Origin: Tessaracoccus sp. OS52
Lineage (GTDB): Bacteria; Actinomycetota; Actinomycetes; Propionibacteriales; Propionibacteriaceae
NCBI RefSeq assembly: GCF_020687685.1
Contig: NZ_JAJEWM010000003.1
Span: forward strand, 62,001 to 126,000
Length of the DNA stretch: 64,000 nt
Direction: 5' to 3'
The first letter of the stretch is position 1; each line of letters starts with the position of its first letter. Position numbers and translations under genes: made by a program. This document shows, piece by piece, positions 1 through 7,947 of the stretch. The notes below the pieces were generated by a model. It made no database searches and had not been told where the DNA came from. It saw nothing but the letters and a program-made list of their open reading frames with translations.

Positions 1-576
1 TTCTTCACCCAGTCGCGGGTCGACCTCAACCAGGTGGATACCGCCGACGGTGAGAAGATCGTGTCCCACGTGTTCGGCTCACCCGACGCGCAGCCGGCCC
101 AGCTCGGCGGCATGCTCGGCAACGCGCAGGTGCAGAAGTTGCTGAAGATGCTCGCGCCGATCGTGATCGGCTACCTGGCCGGCAAGGTGACCAGCGGCGG
201 TTTCGGCGACATCCTCGGCGGCATCCTCGGCGGCGGTCAGCAGCGCCAGTCCGCGCCCGAACCCCGTCGCCAGGGCGGCGGTGGCCTCGGTGACATCCTC
301 GGTCAGGTGCTCGGCGGGGGTGGCGGCGCCACCCAGCCCGAGTCCGTCCAGCAGACCGGCGACAGCCCGTTCAACACTCCGCGCACCGGCGACCCCGGCC
401 CCGCCAGCCCAGGCACCGACCGGTTCCCCACCAGCAACGAGGTCCCGCAGGGCACCGGCGACCATGACCAGATGCCCGACGACGCGCGCGAGGCCCAGGA
501 AGCCGACGAGATCAGGCGCAAGGAGGGCGGCGGGGGCCTCGGGGACATCCTGGGCGACATCTTCGGCAAGCGCTGA
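1..576 (+). CDS. DUF937 family protein, 5' end outside window
   Basis: The reading frame is open from base 1, and the family-typical region (ADGEKIVSHVFG) lies right at the edge, so the gene begins upstream. The GTG at 34 is only an internal candidate. The visible part resembles DUF937 proteins, whose function is unknown. The core holds a hydrophobic stretch (MLAPIVIGYLAGK). After it, the sequence is low-complexity and Gly-rich, with three copies of a GDILG motif near residues 58, 85 and 172 counted from the GTG, the last at the C-terminus (GDILGDIFGKR). The Pro/Thr/Gly segment between copies two and three is probably disordered. No operon partner is visible. I can assign the family but not a role. 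Confidence 0.7.
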   Translation, partial: FFTQSRVDLNQVDTADGEKIVSHVFGSPDAQPAQLGGMLGNAQVQKLLKMLAPIVIGYLAGKVTSGGFGDILGGILGGGQQRQSAPEPRRQGGGGLGDILGQVLGGGGGATQPESVQQTGDSPFNTPRTGDPGPASPGTDRFPTSNEVPQGTGDHDQMPDDAREAQEADEIRRKEGGGGLGDILGDIFGKR

Positions 577-589
577 AACCATTGCCATC

Positions 590-604
590 TGAGAACCATT
601 CTCA
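590..604. promoter_or_regulatory. Zur/Fur-like palindrome before the SIMPL gene
   Basis: TGAGAACCATTCTCA has perfect 6-bp arms (TGAGAA/TTCTCA) around CCA and is followed by TTA. It looks like the actinobacterial Zur box type (TGAAAATCATTTTCA) with three transitions. The hexamer TACTAT at 606-611 could be the -10 box of the gene at 671, so the palindrome would overlap that promoter. The match is by eye only. Confidence 0.4.
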
Positions 605-617
605 TTACTATGTTGTT

Positions 618-654
618 GGGTCGGCCGGACGTCCGCAGCCCGTCCGGTCGGCCC
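618..654. terminator. Imperfect hairpin after the DUF937 gene
   Basis: GGGTCGGCCGGACG (618-631) can pair with CGTCCGGTCGGCCC (641-654) through a 14-bp stem with two G-U pairs and a 9-nt loop. There is no T-tract. It may end DUF937 transcription, or form part of the 5' leader of the next gene if that promoter is at 606-611. Confidence 0.4.
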
Positions 655-670
655 CACGCAAGGAGCGCGC

Positions 671-1324
671 ATGAGAATTACAGTCATCGGCGACGCCCGC
701 GCCGAGCTTCCGCCTGAACTGGCGGTCCTGCACCTCACTCTGGGCCATGAGTCCGGCGACCTCGACAAGGCCGTGAGCCAGGCCACCCAATTGGCCCAAG
801 CCATGAACGCCGAGTTCCGCGCGCTCAAGGATGCGGACCCCTGCCCTGTCACGGAAACCGTGCTGCTCCCCCTGGCAACCCGAAGTTGGCGACCGTGGGC
901 CCAGGACGGCAGCCAGCTGCCGTTGCGTCACCAGGCCCAGAGCCGCGCCAGGCTGACCTTCAGCAACTTCCGGGCGATGAGCGCGTTCATCAACGGGTGG
1001 GCGCGGGAGGCTGGCGTCGTCGTCGATCATGTCGAGTGGAGGCTCACCGAGCAGCGCGAGCGCGCGGAGAAGTCCAGGATCCTTGCCGAGGCCGTCGCCG
1101 ACGCCCACGAGCGGGCTGGGATCCTGGCGATCGCCGCCGGGCAGGGGGAGGTCCGCTTCTTGGAGTTGTCGGATTCCCCGCTCGACGGCGGCGCCCCACC
1201 CGGATTGTTCGCGGCCGGCGGCGCGGACTCCGCGATGATGCGGGGCGGCGGCGACGGCGTCGACCTGACGCCCGAGGACATCCGGCTCCAGGCCCGGGTG
1301 CACGCCCGCTTCACCACCGACTGA
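671..1324 (+). CDS. SIMPL domain-containing protein (DUF541)
   Basis: This 217-residue protein starts at an ATG preceded by AAGGAGCG at good distance. The N-terminus (MRITVIGDARAELPPELAVLHLTL) and the central and C-terminal parts fit the SIMPL/DUF541 family (an oxidative-stress or signalling-associated fold of unclear biochemistry). Unlike many family members it has no signal peptide or membrane segment, so it is probably cytoplasmic. The C-terminal LTPEDIRLQARVHARF is the usual last beta-strand of the family. A Zur/Fur-like palindrome lies about 70 bp upstream. The gene converges on a LacI gene. Confidence 0.75.
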   Translation: MRITVIGDARAELPPELAVLHLTLGHESGDLDKAVSQATQLAQAMNAEFRALKDADPCPVTETVLLPLATRSWRPWAQDGSQLPLRHQAQSRARLTFSNFRAMSAFINGWAREAGVVVDHVEWRLTEQRERAEKSRILAEAVADAHERAGILAIAAGQGEVRFLELSDSPLDGGAPPGLFAAGGADSAMMRGGGDGVDLTPEDIRLQARVHARFTTD

Positions 1325-1330
1325 ACGCGA

Positions 1331-1356
1331 CGATGCGGCGGCTCCGGCCCGCATCG
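1331..1356. terminator. Hairpin between convergent genes
   Basis: CGATGCGG (1331-1338) and CCGCATCG (1349-1356) are perfect inverted 8-mers in the 45-bp gap between the SIMPL gene and the convergent LacI gene. A T-tract is lacking. It may act in both directions. Confidence 0.4.
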
Positions 1357-1369
1357 GCAGGAAGCTCGC

Positions 1370-2407
1370 TCAGCTGCGCGGCGGGGTGCTGTCGCGCAGG
1401 AGGACCTCGAGGCCGAGGGCCTCGTTGTCCTGCTCCCAGTCGTCGTCGAGAGCGGCATGGAAGGCCTGGTAGCCGACCTGGTGCAGCGGTACGTGCACGG
1501 TTGTCAGCGTGGGGCTGACGTCGCGGCCGGTGGGGATGTCGTCGAAACCGGCCAGGGCCACGTCGGTGCCCACCTCGCGTCCCGCGGCCCGCACGACGTT
1601 GAGGGCGCCGATGGCCACGGCGTCGGAGATGCCGAAGACGACGGTGCCCGGCTCGACGCCGTCGGCGAGCGCCTGGGTCATCAGCTCCATGCCCGATTCG
1701 CGGCTGAACCCACCGCGGTAGACCCGGGGTTCCTCGCCGCCCCCGGCGGTGAACCCGGCGGTGAAGCCCTCGACTCGGGCGTCGCTGGTGACCATGCCGT
1801 CCGCCGCGGCCAGGACGACGGCGCTGCGATAGCCACGTTCGGCGAGGGCAGCGCCGAGCGCTTCCCCACCGCCACGGTTGTCGACCAGGACAGTCCTGAC
1901 GCTGCCGGCTCCCTCGCCGAGGGCGACGACGCGGCCGCCGGCCGCCTCGACCAGGTCCAGTTCGCGCTGCAGTTCGGGCGCCAGCTCCCGCGACATTCGC
2001 GACGCGGCCAGGATCAGGCCTCGGGGCCGTTGACCGCGGAGGGCGCGGACGAGGCGCACCTCGCGCTGGGTGTCGCGATCGGTCATTGCGACGGTCACCA
2101 CCAGACCCGACTCGTCGGCGCCCTGCGCCACGCCGGAGGCGAGTTCACCGAAGTATGGGTCGGCGATGTCGGCCACCAGCAGCGCGACCACTGCGGAGGT
2201 GCCGCGCGCCGTCGCCTGCGCCGAGAGGTTGGCGGTGTATCCGAGCTCGGCCGCGGCTGCCTCGACCCGCTCTCGGTAGGACTCGGCCACCTTCCGGGTG
2301 GAACCGTTCAGGACCCTGGACGCGGTGGCGAGTGAGACACCGGCCGCGTGCGCGACGTCGTGCAGGGTCGCCGAGCCCGGGCGTCGGGCGTGTGTGGGTG
2401 TCGGCAT
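1370..2407 (-). CDS. LacI family transcriptional regulator 1
   Basis: A 345-residue regulator of usual LacI length. The N-terminal helix-turn-helix and hinge are at residues 14-60 (ATLHDVAHAAGVSLATASRVL), followed by a periplasmic-binding-protein-like sensor domain that ends with the typical AGFDDIPTGRDVSPTLTTV. It lies 9 bp downstream of the TIM-barrel isomerase gene, which itself overlaps a Gfo/Idh gene, so it is the last gene of a three-gene operon. The promoter of that operon carries the GGNAAGCGCTTNCC operator (4519-4532). I infer that this protein binds that site and the four others in the window. The effector is unknown, probably a sugar or uronate product of the local enzymes. Confidence 0.9.
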   Translation of the reverse strand: MPTPTHARRPGSATLHDVAHAAGVSLATASRVLNGSTRKVAESYRERVEAAAAELGYTANLSAQATARGTSAVVALLVADIADPYFGELASGVAQGADESGLVVTVAMTDRDTQREVRLVRALRGQRPRGLILAASRMSRELAPELQRELDLVEAAGGRVVALGEGAGSVRTVLVDNRGGGEALGAALAERGYRSAVVLAAADGMVTSDARVEGFTAGFTAGGGEEPRVYRGGFSRESGMELMTQALADGVEPGTVVFGISDAVAIGALNVVRAAGREVGTDVALAGFDDIPTGRDVSPTLTTVHVPLHQVGYQAFHAALDDDWEQDNEALGLEVLLRDSTPPRS

Positions 2408-2416
2408 GGCTGGATT

Positions 2417-3283
2417 CTAGGGGTTCAGATGCGGTGAGACCGCAGCGGAGAAGCCCGCGGCGGTGAGGCGGACGGCCTCCGACGGGTCTGTGGCCCAGAT
2501 GTCGGCGTTGAAGATCTCCACCTCGATGTCGCGGTCGTAGCCGGAGGCCATCACCGCCCGGGTGATGGGGCCGAAGTCGATCACGCCGTCGCCCGGGTAG
2601 TGACGCGCCAGCAGGACGTCCTGCGGCAGCGGGGTGGCCCAGTCGCAGACCTGGTAGGTGGCGATCCGCCCCTCACGGCCGGCGCGCTCGACCTGGGCGA
2701 TGACGTCGGGGTCCCACCAGATGTGGAAGGTGTCGACGGCGGCGCCGACGACCGCGCCGTCGAAGTCCGCCGCGATGTCCAGTGCCTGGCCGAGCGTGGA
2801 CACGACGCAGCGGTCCGATGCGTACATCGGATGGAGCGGCTCGATGGCGAGCGTGACCCCTGCGGCCTCGGCCTCGGGGGCGAGTTCCCCGATGGCGTCG
2901 CGCACCCGCTCGCGGGCCCCGGCGAGGTCACGGGAACCCTCGGGCAGTCCCCCGGCGACGAGCACCAGGACCGCAGCTGACCCGGGCGCGCCGGCGGCCG
3001 CCAGCGTCGCGGTCTCCTCGATGGCGACGCGGTTGTCATCCAGCGACGACCGCCGCGCCGGCCCCTCCGGGAGCGTGAAGAACCCGCCCCGGCAGTGCGA
3101 CGAGAACCGCAGCCCGGAGTCGGCCAGCATCTGCGCGGCGGTGGCGAGTCCGACCTCCTGCACCGGTTCGCGCCAGAGCCCGATGGCCTGCACCCCGGCG
3201 TCGGCCGTGACGCGCAGGGCGGTGGCGAGGTCCGCGTACTTGATCGTCGCCTGATTGATTGACAGCCGCGGGTCGACGGACAT
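2417..3283 (-). CDS. Sugar phosphate isomerase/epimerase-like TIM-barrel protein
   Basis: A 288-residue member of the xylose-isomerase-like TIM-barrel (AP endonuclease 2) superfamily. Likely metal-binding positions are visible as Glu in AIEPLHP, Asp and His in VDTFHIWWDPD, and Glu in EVEIFNADIW. The open frame extends upstream to 3436 inside the neighbouring gene. The chosen ATG at 3283 overlaps the stop of the Gfo/Idh gene by one base (TGATG), which implies translational coupling. The family includes ketose epimerases, hydroxypyruvate isomerases and, in some clusters, 3-keto-glycoside lyases. The coupling to a Gfo/Idh dehydrogenase makes a sugar isomerisation or keto-sugar step likely. The substrate cannot be told from the sequence. 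Confidence 0.85.
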   Translation of the reverse strand: MSVDPRLSINQATIKYADLATALRVTADAGVQAIGLWREPVQEVGLATAAQMLADSGLRFSSHCRGGFFTLPEGPARRSSLDDNRVAIEETATLAAAGAPGSAAVLVLVAGGLPEGSRDLAGARERVRDAIGELAPEAEAAGVTLAIEPLHPMYASDRCVVSTLGQALDIAADFDGAVVGAAVDTFHIWWDPDVIAQVERAGREGRIATYQVCDWATPLPQDVLLARHYPGDGVIDFGPITRAVMASGYDRDIEVEIFNADIWATDPSEAVRLTAAGFSAAVSPHLNP

Positions 3284-4488
3284 CAGCCCTCCAGGCCCAG
3301 CCGCGGCAGCTCGACCTTGCGGCCCTCGCGAGCCGACTGCAGCCCGGCCTCCGCGAGCAGCACGCCACGCGCGCCGGCAAGGAGGTCGAACTCGTAGTCG
3401 GTGCCCTCGACGTAAGAGGTGAGGAACTCCTCCCACTGCTGCTTGAAGCCGTTGTCGAAGGTCCGGTTGGCGGGGATCTCGGCCCAGTCGGCGGAGTAGT
3501 CGTGGGAGTCGGCGAGGTCAGGGTTCCAGACCGGCTTCGGGGTCGAGTTGCGGTGCTGGATCTTGGCGCCGAACAGCCCGACGACGGCCGAGCCGTGGGT
3601 GCCGTCCACCTGGAACTCCACGAGTTCGTCGCGGTTCACGCGCACGGTCCAGCTCGAGTTGATCTGGGCGACGATGCCGCCCTCCAGTTCGAAGGTGCCG
3701 TAGGCGGCGTCCTCGGCGGTGGCGTCGTAGTGCTCGCCCTTCTCGTCCCAGCGGTCCGGGATGTGGATGGCTGCGGTGGCGTAGACGCTCTTGACCTCGC
3801 CGAAGAGGTTCTCCAGGACGTAGTTCCAGTGCGGGAACATGTCGACGATGATGCCGCCGCCGTCCTCGGCACGGTAGTTCCAGCTGGGCCGCTGGGCCGG
3901 CTGCCAGTCGCCCTCGAAGACCCAGTAACCGAACTCGCCGCGGACAGACAGGATGCGGCCGAAGAAGCCGGAGTCGATCAGCAGCTTGAGCTTCTGGAGA
4001 CCGGGCAGGTAGAGCTTGTCGTGCACGACGCCGGTCTTGACTCCGGCGGCCGCTGCCAGGCGCGCGAGTTCCACGGCCTCGTCCACCGTCTCAGCCGTGG
4101 GCTTCTCGGTGTAGATGGTCTTGCCGGCGGCGATCGCCTTGCGCAGGGCCTTCGCGCGGGCCTTGGTGACCAGGAAGTCGGCGTAGATCTCCCAGCGGGG
4201 GTCGGCGAGGGCGGCGTCGAGGTCGGTGGTGTAGTCGTCGATGCCGTGACGCGCTGCGATCTCGGCGAGCTTGCCCTCGCTGCGACCGACGAGCAGCGGG
4301 CGGACGGTCACCTTCGACCCGTCGGGCAGTTCGACGCCACCCTGCTCGCGGATAGCGAGGATGGAACGCACCAGGTGCTGGCGGTAGCCCATGCGTCCCG
4401 AGACGCCGTTCATGATGATGCCGATCTCGCGGACGTTGCGAGCTGCGGACTCGGCTGGAGCCTGGGAGGCATTGGTTGTCGTCGTCAC
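3283..4488 (-). CDS. Gfo/Idh/MocA family oxidoreductase 1
   Basis: A 401-residue NAD(P)-dependent sugar oxidoreductase. It has an N-terminal Rossmann part (IGIIMNGVSGRMGYRQHL), the family signature TEKPTAE near residue 125, and a C-terminal alpha/beta domain (WNYRAEDGGGIIVDMFPHW) with the catalytic-type His/Asp region. The frame is open to 4545, but the GTG at 4488 is preceded by AGAAGGA with 6-7 nt spacing, so it is preferred. It is the first gene of an operon with a TIM-barrel isomerase and LacI regulator 1. A LacI-type operator sits 31-44 bp upstream of the start. The likely role is oxidation or reduction of a free sugar or sugar acid. Confidence 0.88.
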   Translation of the reverse strand: MTTTTNASQAPAESAARNVREIGIIMNGVSGRMGYRQHLVRSILAIREQGGVELPDGSKVTVRPLLVGRSEGKLAEIAARHGIDDYTTDLDAALADPRWEIYADFLVTKARAKALRKAIAAGKTIYTEKPTAETVDEAVELARLAAAAGVKTGVVHDKLYLPGLQKLKLLIDSGFFGRILSVRGEFGYWVFEGDWQPAQRPSWNYRAEDGGGIIVDMFPHWNYVLENLFGEVKSVYATAAIHIPDRWDEKGEHYDATAEDAAYGTFELEGGIVAQINSSWTVRVNRDELVEFQVDGTHGSAVVGLFGAKIQHRNSTPKPVWNPDLADSHDYSADWAEIPANRTFDNGFKQQWEEFLTSYVEGTDYEFDLLAGARGVLLAEAGLQSAREGRKVELPRLGLEG

Positions 4489-4518
4489 TACAGATTCCTT
4501 CTCTCGAACCCATCGTCG

Positions 4519-4532
4519 GGTAAGCGCTTTCC
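4519..4532. promoter_or_regulatory. LacI-type operator, site 1
   Basis: GGTAAGCGCTTTCC, read on the minus strand as GGAAAGCGCTTACC, is a near-perfect palindrome centred on GCGC. It lies in the divergent region between the Gfo/Idh operon and the binding-protein operon, close to the minus-strand start. The same motif occurs at 16994, 24413, 26574 and 36549. Confidence 0.7.
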
Positions 4533-4611
4533 ACAATACTGTCATGCCTCACCCGCTTCCGCAAGGGGAACGAGCCGTACGAAGGGGCTGCTTCGTCGGC
4601 CGCCGCAAAGC

Positions 4612-4633
4612 GCAAACCGCGACTTTCGTTTGC
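4612..4633. promoter_or_regulatory. DeoR-type operator candidate
   Basis: GCAAAC (4612-4617) and GTTTGC (4628-4633) form an inverted repeat with a 10-nt spacer. The right half includes TTTCGTTT (4624-4631), a core common in DeoR/GlpR-family sites. It lies about 130 bp upstream of the binding-protein gene whose operon is closed by a convergent DeoR-family gene. Confidence 0.45.
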
Positions 4634-4760
4634 ACAAGCAGGGGAAAAGAGTCGACAAGTAACACCGACCTGCTTCCCACGGGGCCGATCACTCTCGTAG
4701 GTTCCTCGCGGGCGGCTACCCAGCGGCCCCAAGGACATCGAAGTCAAAGGAGGAGAAACG

Positions 4761-6140
4761 ATGATGTTTTCTCGCCACACCAGAGCCACTCTTGTAGCCC
4801 TCACAGTGAGTGGACTCGCCCTCACTGGCTGTGCCGGTGCAGCAACCACCGATGAATCGCCCACGCCCTCCGCAGAAGAGACAGGCGCTTCCACCCCGGA
4901 GGAGTCCGGCGCTCTTGAAGGGACGGTGTCGTTCCGTTCATGGAGCCCCATCGCCCAGACGACTGAGCAGATGGTGGCCGCATTCCAGGACGCCAACCCC
5001 GGCACCACCATCGACGCCACGATCTTCAATTACCCGGAGTACCTGGTGGATCTCCAGACGCGCGCCAGTTCCAACACCTTCCCCGACATCGTCGGCCTCC
5101 AGCCGGGCGCCCTCACCCAGCAGTACCGCTCCAACCTGATGCCGCTGCAGGACTGCGCCGCCTCCACCTGGGGCGAGGACTGGCAGGAGATGTTCTACCC
5201 CATCGGTATTGAGCAGGCTCGCGCCGGAAACCCGGAGGGCGACGAGAATTTCTACTCCCTGCCCATCTTGGTCCAAACGGTGAACCTGTGGGCGAACACC
5301 CAGCTCTTCGAGGAGGCAGGCCAGGAGATCCCCCAAACATGGGACGAACTCAAGGCAGTCGTCGAAGCGATGGAAGGTAACGGTTACGCCCCGTTCATGC
5401 TGCCGGCGAAGGATGGCTGGTTGCGCAACGCCGTGTTCCTCCAGATCGCCAACAACGTCGAGCCGGGACTGGTGTACCAGGCCGAGGACGGCGAGGCGGA
5501 CTGGACGAGTCCGGAACTCATCGAGGCCTTTGACTACTTCGGCAGGCTCTTCAGCGAAGGGATTGCCCAGGATGGCGCCATAGGTCTTGATGCGTACCCG
5601 TCCGGTGCCAACCAGTTCGAGGCCGGCAACGCCGCCATGATCCCCCTGGGAGCCTGGTGGATCCAGCAGTCGGACCCGACCAAGGACCAGTCCACCATCC
5701 CTGCTTTGTCCGTGGGCATGGAGGGATATGAGCCTTTCCTCTTCCCGACGCTCCCGGGAGGTGCCGCGGAATCCCAGTTCGTGGGCGGCATCGACGTCTC
5801 GCTGGGGATCTCCGCCAACAGCGAAAACCCTGAACTGGCCTGCGCAGTCCTGACCGATTGGATTGCGGGGGACGGAGGGCAGAAGCTCATCGACACCATG
5901 AATGACATCCCTGCGGTCAAGGGCCTGAATCCCAGCGAGTTCACCTCGGAGAAGCAGGAAGCCATCTGGGACACCTTCGTCAACGACTGGCTGCCAGAGG
6001 TGAAGTACTCCCGCTACTTCGATGACCCCAAGCTGGACCAGGCCGTTTCCGACGCCCTGGCCGCTGTGGCCACCGGCGAGCAGACAGCGGAAGAAGCTGC
6101 CGCAGCCGTCCAGTCCGTGTCTGACACCCTCAACAACTAG
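4761..6140 (+). CDS. ABC transporter sugar-binding lipoprotein 1
   Basis: A 459-residue extracellular solute-binding protein of the carbohydrate (CUT1) type. It has a type II signal peptide with lipobox LTGC (Cys near residue 23) and a Thr/Pro/Glu-rich linker before the mature domain (VSFRSWSPIAQTTEQMV). A strong AAAGGAGGA ribosome site precedes the ATG at 4761; a second ATG follows directly. It is the first gene of an operon with two permeases, a kinase and two aldolases, so its ligand should be the sugar that the kinase phosphorylates. A strong hairpin follows the stop codon. Likely regulators are the local DeoR protein and possibly LacI 1. Confidence 0.93.
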   Translation: MMFSRHTRATLVALTVSGLALTGCAGAATTDESPTPSAEETGASTPEESGALEGTVSFRSWSPIAQTTEQMVAAFQDANPGTTIDATIFNYPEYLVDLQTRASSNTFPDIVGLQPGALTQQYRSNLMPLQDCAASTWGEDWQEMFYPIGIEQARAGNPEGDENFYSLPILVQTVNLWANTQLFEEAGQEIPQTWDELKAVVEAMEGNGYAPFMLPAKDGWLRNAVFLQIANNVEPGLVYQAEDGEADWTSPELIEAFDYFGRLFSEGIAQDGAIGLDAYPSGANQFEAGNAAMIPLGAWWIQQSDPTKDQSTIPALSVGMEGYEPFLFPTLPGGAAESQFVGGIDVSLGISANSENPELACAVLTDWIAGDGGQKLIDTMNDIPAVKGLNPSEFTSEKQEAIWDTFVNDWLPEVKYSRYFDDPKLDQAVSDALAAVATGEQTAEEAAAAVQSVSDTLNN

Positions 6141-6149
6141 CCGCCTTGT

Positions 6150-6177
6150 GCGCCCCGGGAGCCTCAGCCCGGGGCGC
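6150..6177 (+). terminator. Intercistronic hairpin between binding protein and permease
   Basis: GCGCCCCGGG (6150-6159) and CCCGGGGCGC (6168-6177) form a perfect 10-bp stem with an 8-nt loop, with no T-tract. Placed between a binding-protein gene and its permease genes, it probably stabilises the upstream message or partly terminates, giving more binding protein than permease. Confidence 0.65.
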
Positions 6178-6196
6178 TTGGCAGGACAGACCACAC

Positions 6197-7093
6197 ATGA
6201 ACTCCCGTATCAGATCGTCGATCCCAGGGATGCTGTTCCTCGCTCCTGCGATCGTCCTCTTCGCACTGTTCGTCGTCTACCCGATCGTCTACAACATCCA
6301 GTCCTCACTGCTGGAGTGGGACGGAGTCAACGCAGGCCTCTTCGTTGGTCTGGACAACTACGCTCAGCTGTTCCAGGACCCTGTGTTTCACACAACCATC
6401 CGCAACTCTGCGCTCTGGATCCCCCTGACGATCGTCCCGCAGGCCGCGATTGGCCTCCTTCTGGCTCTCGCACTCAACTCCAAGATCGCCGGGTCCACGA
6501 TCTATCGCGCGCTCTTCTTCATTCCGGCGATCCTCTCACCGATCGTCGTGGGTATCGTCTGGCAGCGCATCATGGACCCGTTCAATGGGGTGTTGGTCTC
6601 CGTGGGAAACGCATCTGGGATCGAATGGCTGGGCGGAAACTTCCTCGCAAACCCCGACACGGCGATCTTTGCCGTGATCTTCGTGAACGTATGGATGTGG
6701 ACCGGGTTCTCGATGCTGTTCTACCTCGCGGGACTCCAACTCATCGACTCGTCGTTGCTGGAGGCCGCCAAGGTCGACGGCGCCAGCTGGTGGCAGTCCA
6801 TCACCCGGATCGTGTTCCCTCTGCTCAAGCACACCCACCTGTCGCTGCTCATGTTGGGCATCATCGGTTCCCTTAAGACCTTCGAGCTTGTGTACGTCCT
6901 GACCGAGGGTGGCCCCAATCACGCCTCGGAGATGCTGCCGACATTCGCGTTCCAGGAGGCCTTCCAGCTCCAGAGCGTCGGCTACGCCTCAGCCATCAGT
7001 GTCGTGCTGATCGTCGTCGCCGTCGCAGCTTCACTGTCAATGGTGCGCGTCTTCGGCGCGGGCTTCATCACAGGAGAGGAGAAGGCGAAGTGA
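6197..7093 (+). CDS. Carbohydrate ABC transporter permease (MalF type) 1
   Basis: A 298-residue membrane protein with about six transmembrane segments, the first at GMLFLAPAIVLFALFVVYPI. The EAA loop that contacts the ATPase is present (EAAKVDGASWWQSITRIVFP). The open frame reaches back to 6146, but that start would lie in the intercistronic hairpin. The ATG at 6197 gives the usual short basic N-terminus (MNSRIRSS). It overlaps the next permease gene by four bases. It forms the inner-membrane channel with the next protein. No ATPase gene is in the operon. Confidence 0.92.
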   Translation: MNSRIRSSIPGMLFLAPAIVLFALFVVYPIVYNIQSSLLEWDGVNAGLFVGLDNYAQLFQDPVFHTTIRNSALWIPLTIVPQAAIGLLLALALNSKIAGSTIYRALFFIPAILSPIVVGIVWQRIMDPFNGVLVSVGNASGIEWLGGNFLANPDTAIFAVIFVNVWMWTGFSMLFYLAGLQLIDSSLLEAAKVDGASWWQSITRIVFPLLKHTHLSLLMLGIIGSLKTFELVYVLTEGGPNHASEMLPTFAFQEAFQLQSVGYASAISVVLIVVAVAASLSMVRVFGAGFITGEEKAK

Positions 7094-7947
7094 CGCAACG
7101 AGCAGACACTCAGTCCATGCCCATTCGCCGCAGACCCGACAACAGGCGTTGGCTGCACCTGGTGCTCGGCCCCCTCGCTGCGGTGTGGATGATCCCTGTG
7201 ATCATGGTCGTGGGCCTGTCCTTGATGCCCGCCAACAACCCGAAGACGACGTTCTTCGGCATGCTCCCCGAGGCGCCGGCTCTGTCGAATTACTCACTGG
7301 TTTTTGAGCAGAACCCGATCCTCACCCACTTGGCCAACAGTCTTCTGATCACAGTCCCCTCCGTCGTGATCGTCGTCATGGCAGGCTCCATGGCTGCCTT
7401 CGCACTGGCAAGACTGCACGTGCCATTCAAGGCGGTGGTCTTCAGCCTGCTGATACTGGGACTCGTTCTGCCAATGCCGGGTATCGTCGTCGCCGCGTTC
7501 AAGATTCTGCAAGCCATCGGACTTTACAACTCGATCATCGGAGTGGTGCTCGTCTACTCAGCTCTCGGGATGCCGTTCGCCGTGATCATCCTGAGGACGG
7601 CCTACCTGGCCATTCCCGACGAGACATATGAGGCGGGACGCGTCGATGGAGCCAGTGCCTGGACGATCTTCTGGCGCCTGTACTTCCCACTCGGGAGACC
7701 CGCTCTCTCCGTAGTCGTCATCTGGCAAGTCATGATGAGTTGGAACGACTTCCTGCTTCCACTCGTATCCCTGAGCGACAACAACCTCAAGCCATTGACC
7801 CTGGTGCCGCTCGCCTACCGGGGTGTTTTCCTCAGCCAGCCAGGCGCGTTGTTCGCAGTACTTGTGCTGATCTCCATCCCGGTGGTGATCGTGTTCATCT
7901 CGGTCCAGCGGTACCTGGTCCACGGCCTGGCGGGAGCAGTCAAATGA
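7090..7947 (+). CDS. Carbohydrate ABC transporter permease (MalG type) 1
   Basis: A 285-residue partner permease, starting with GTG at 7090 overlapping the preceding stop (GTGA). It shows six hydrophobic segments and the EAA loop EAGRVDGASAWTIFWRLYFP near residue 178. The C-terminal FISVQRYLVHGLAGAVK is typical of the MalG group. Its stop overlaps the kinase start (ATGA), so translation of transport and metabolism genes is coupled. Confidence 0.93.
   Translation: MTQRADTQSMPIRRRPDNRRWLHLVLGPLAAVWMIPVIMVVGLSLMPANNPKTTFFGMLPEAPALSNYSLVFEQNPILTHLANSLLITVPSVVIVVMAGSMAAFALARLHVPFKAVVFSLLILGLVLPMPGIVVAAFKILQAIGLYNSIIGVVLVYSALGMPFAVIILRTAYLAIPDETYEAGRVDGASAWTIFWRLYFPLGRPALSVVVIWQVMMSWNDFLLPLVSLSDNNLKPLTLVPLAYRGVFLSQPGALFAVLVLISIPVVIVFISVQRYLVHGLAGAVK

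Noticed and set aside
79..852. Long minus-strand open frame of 257 codons
   Set aside because: It lies across the DUF937 and SIMPL genes, has high-GC shadow composition and no family features.
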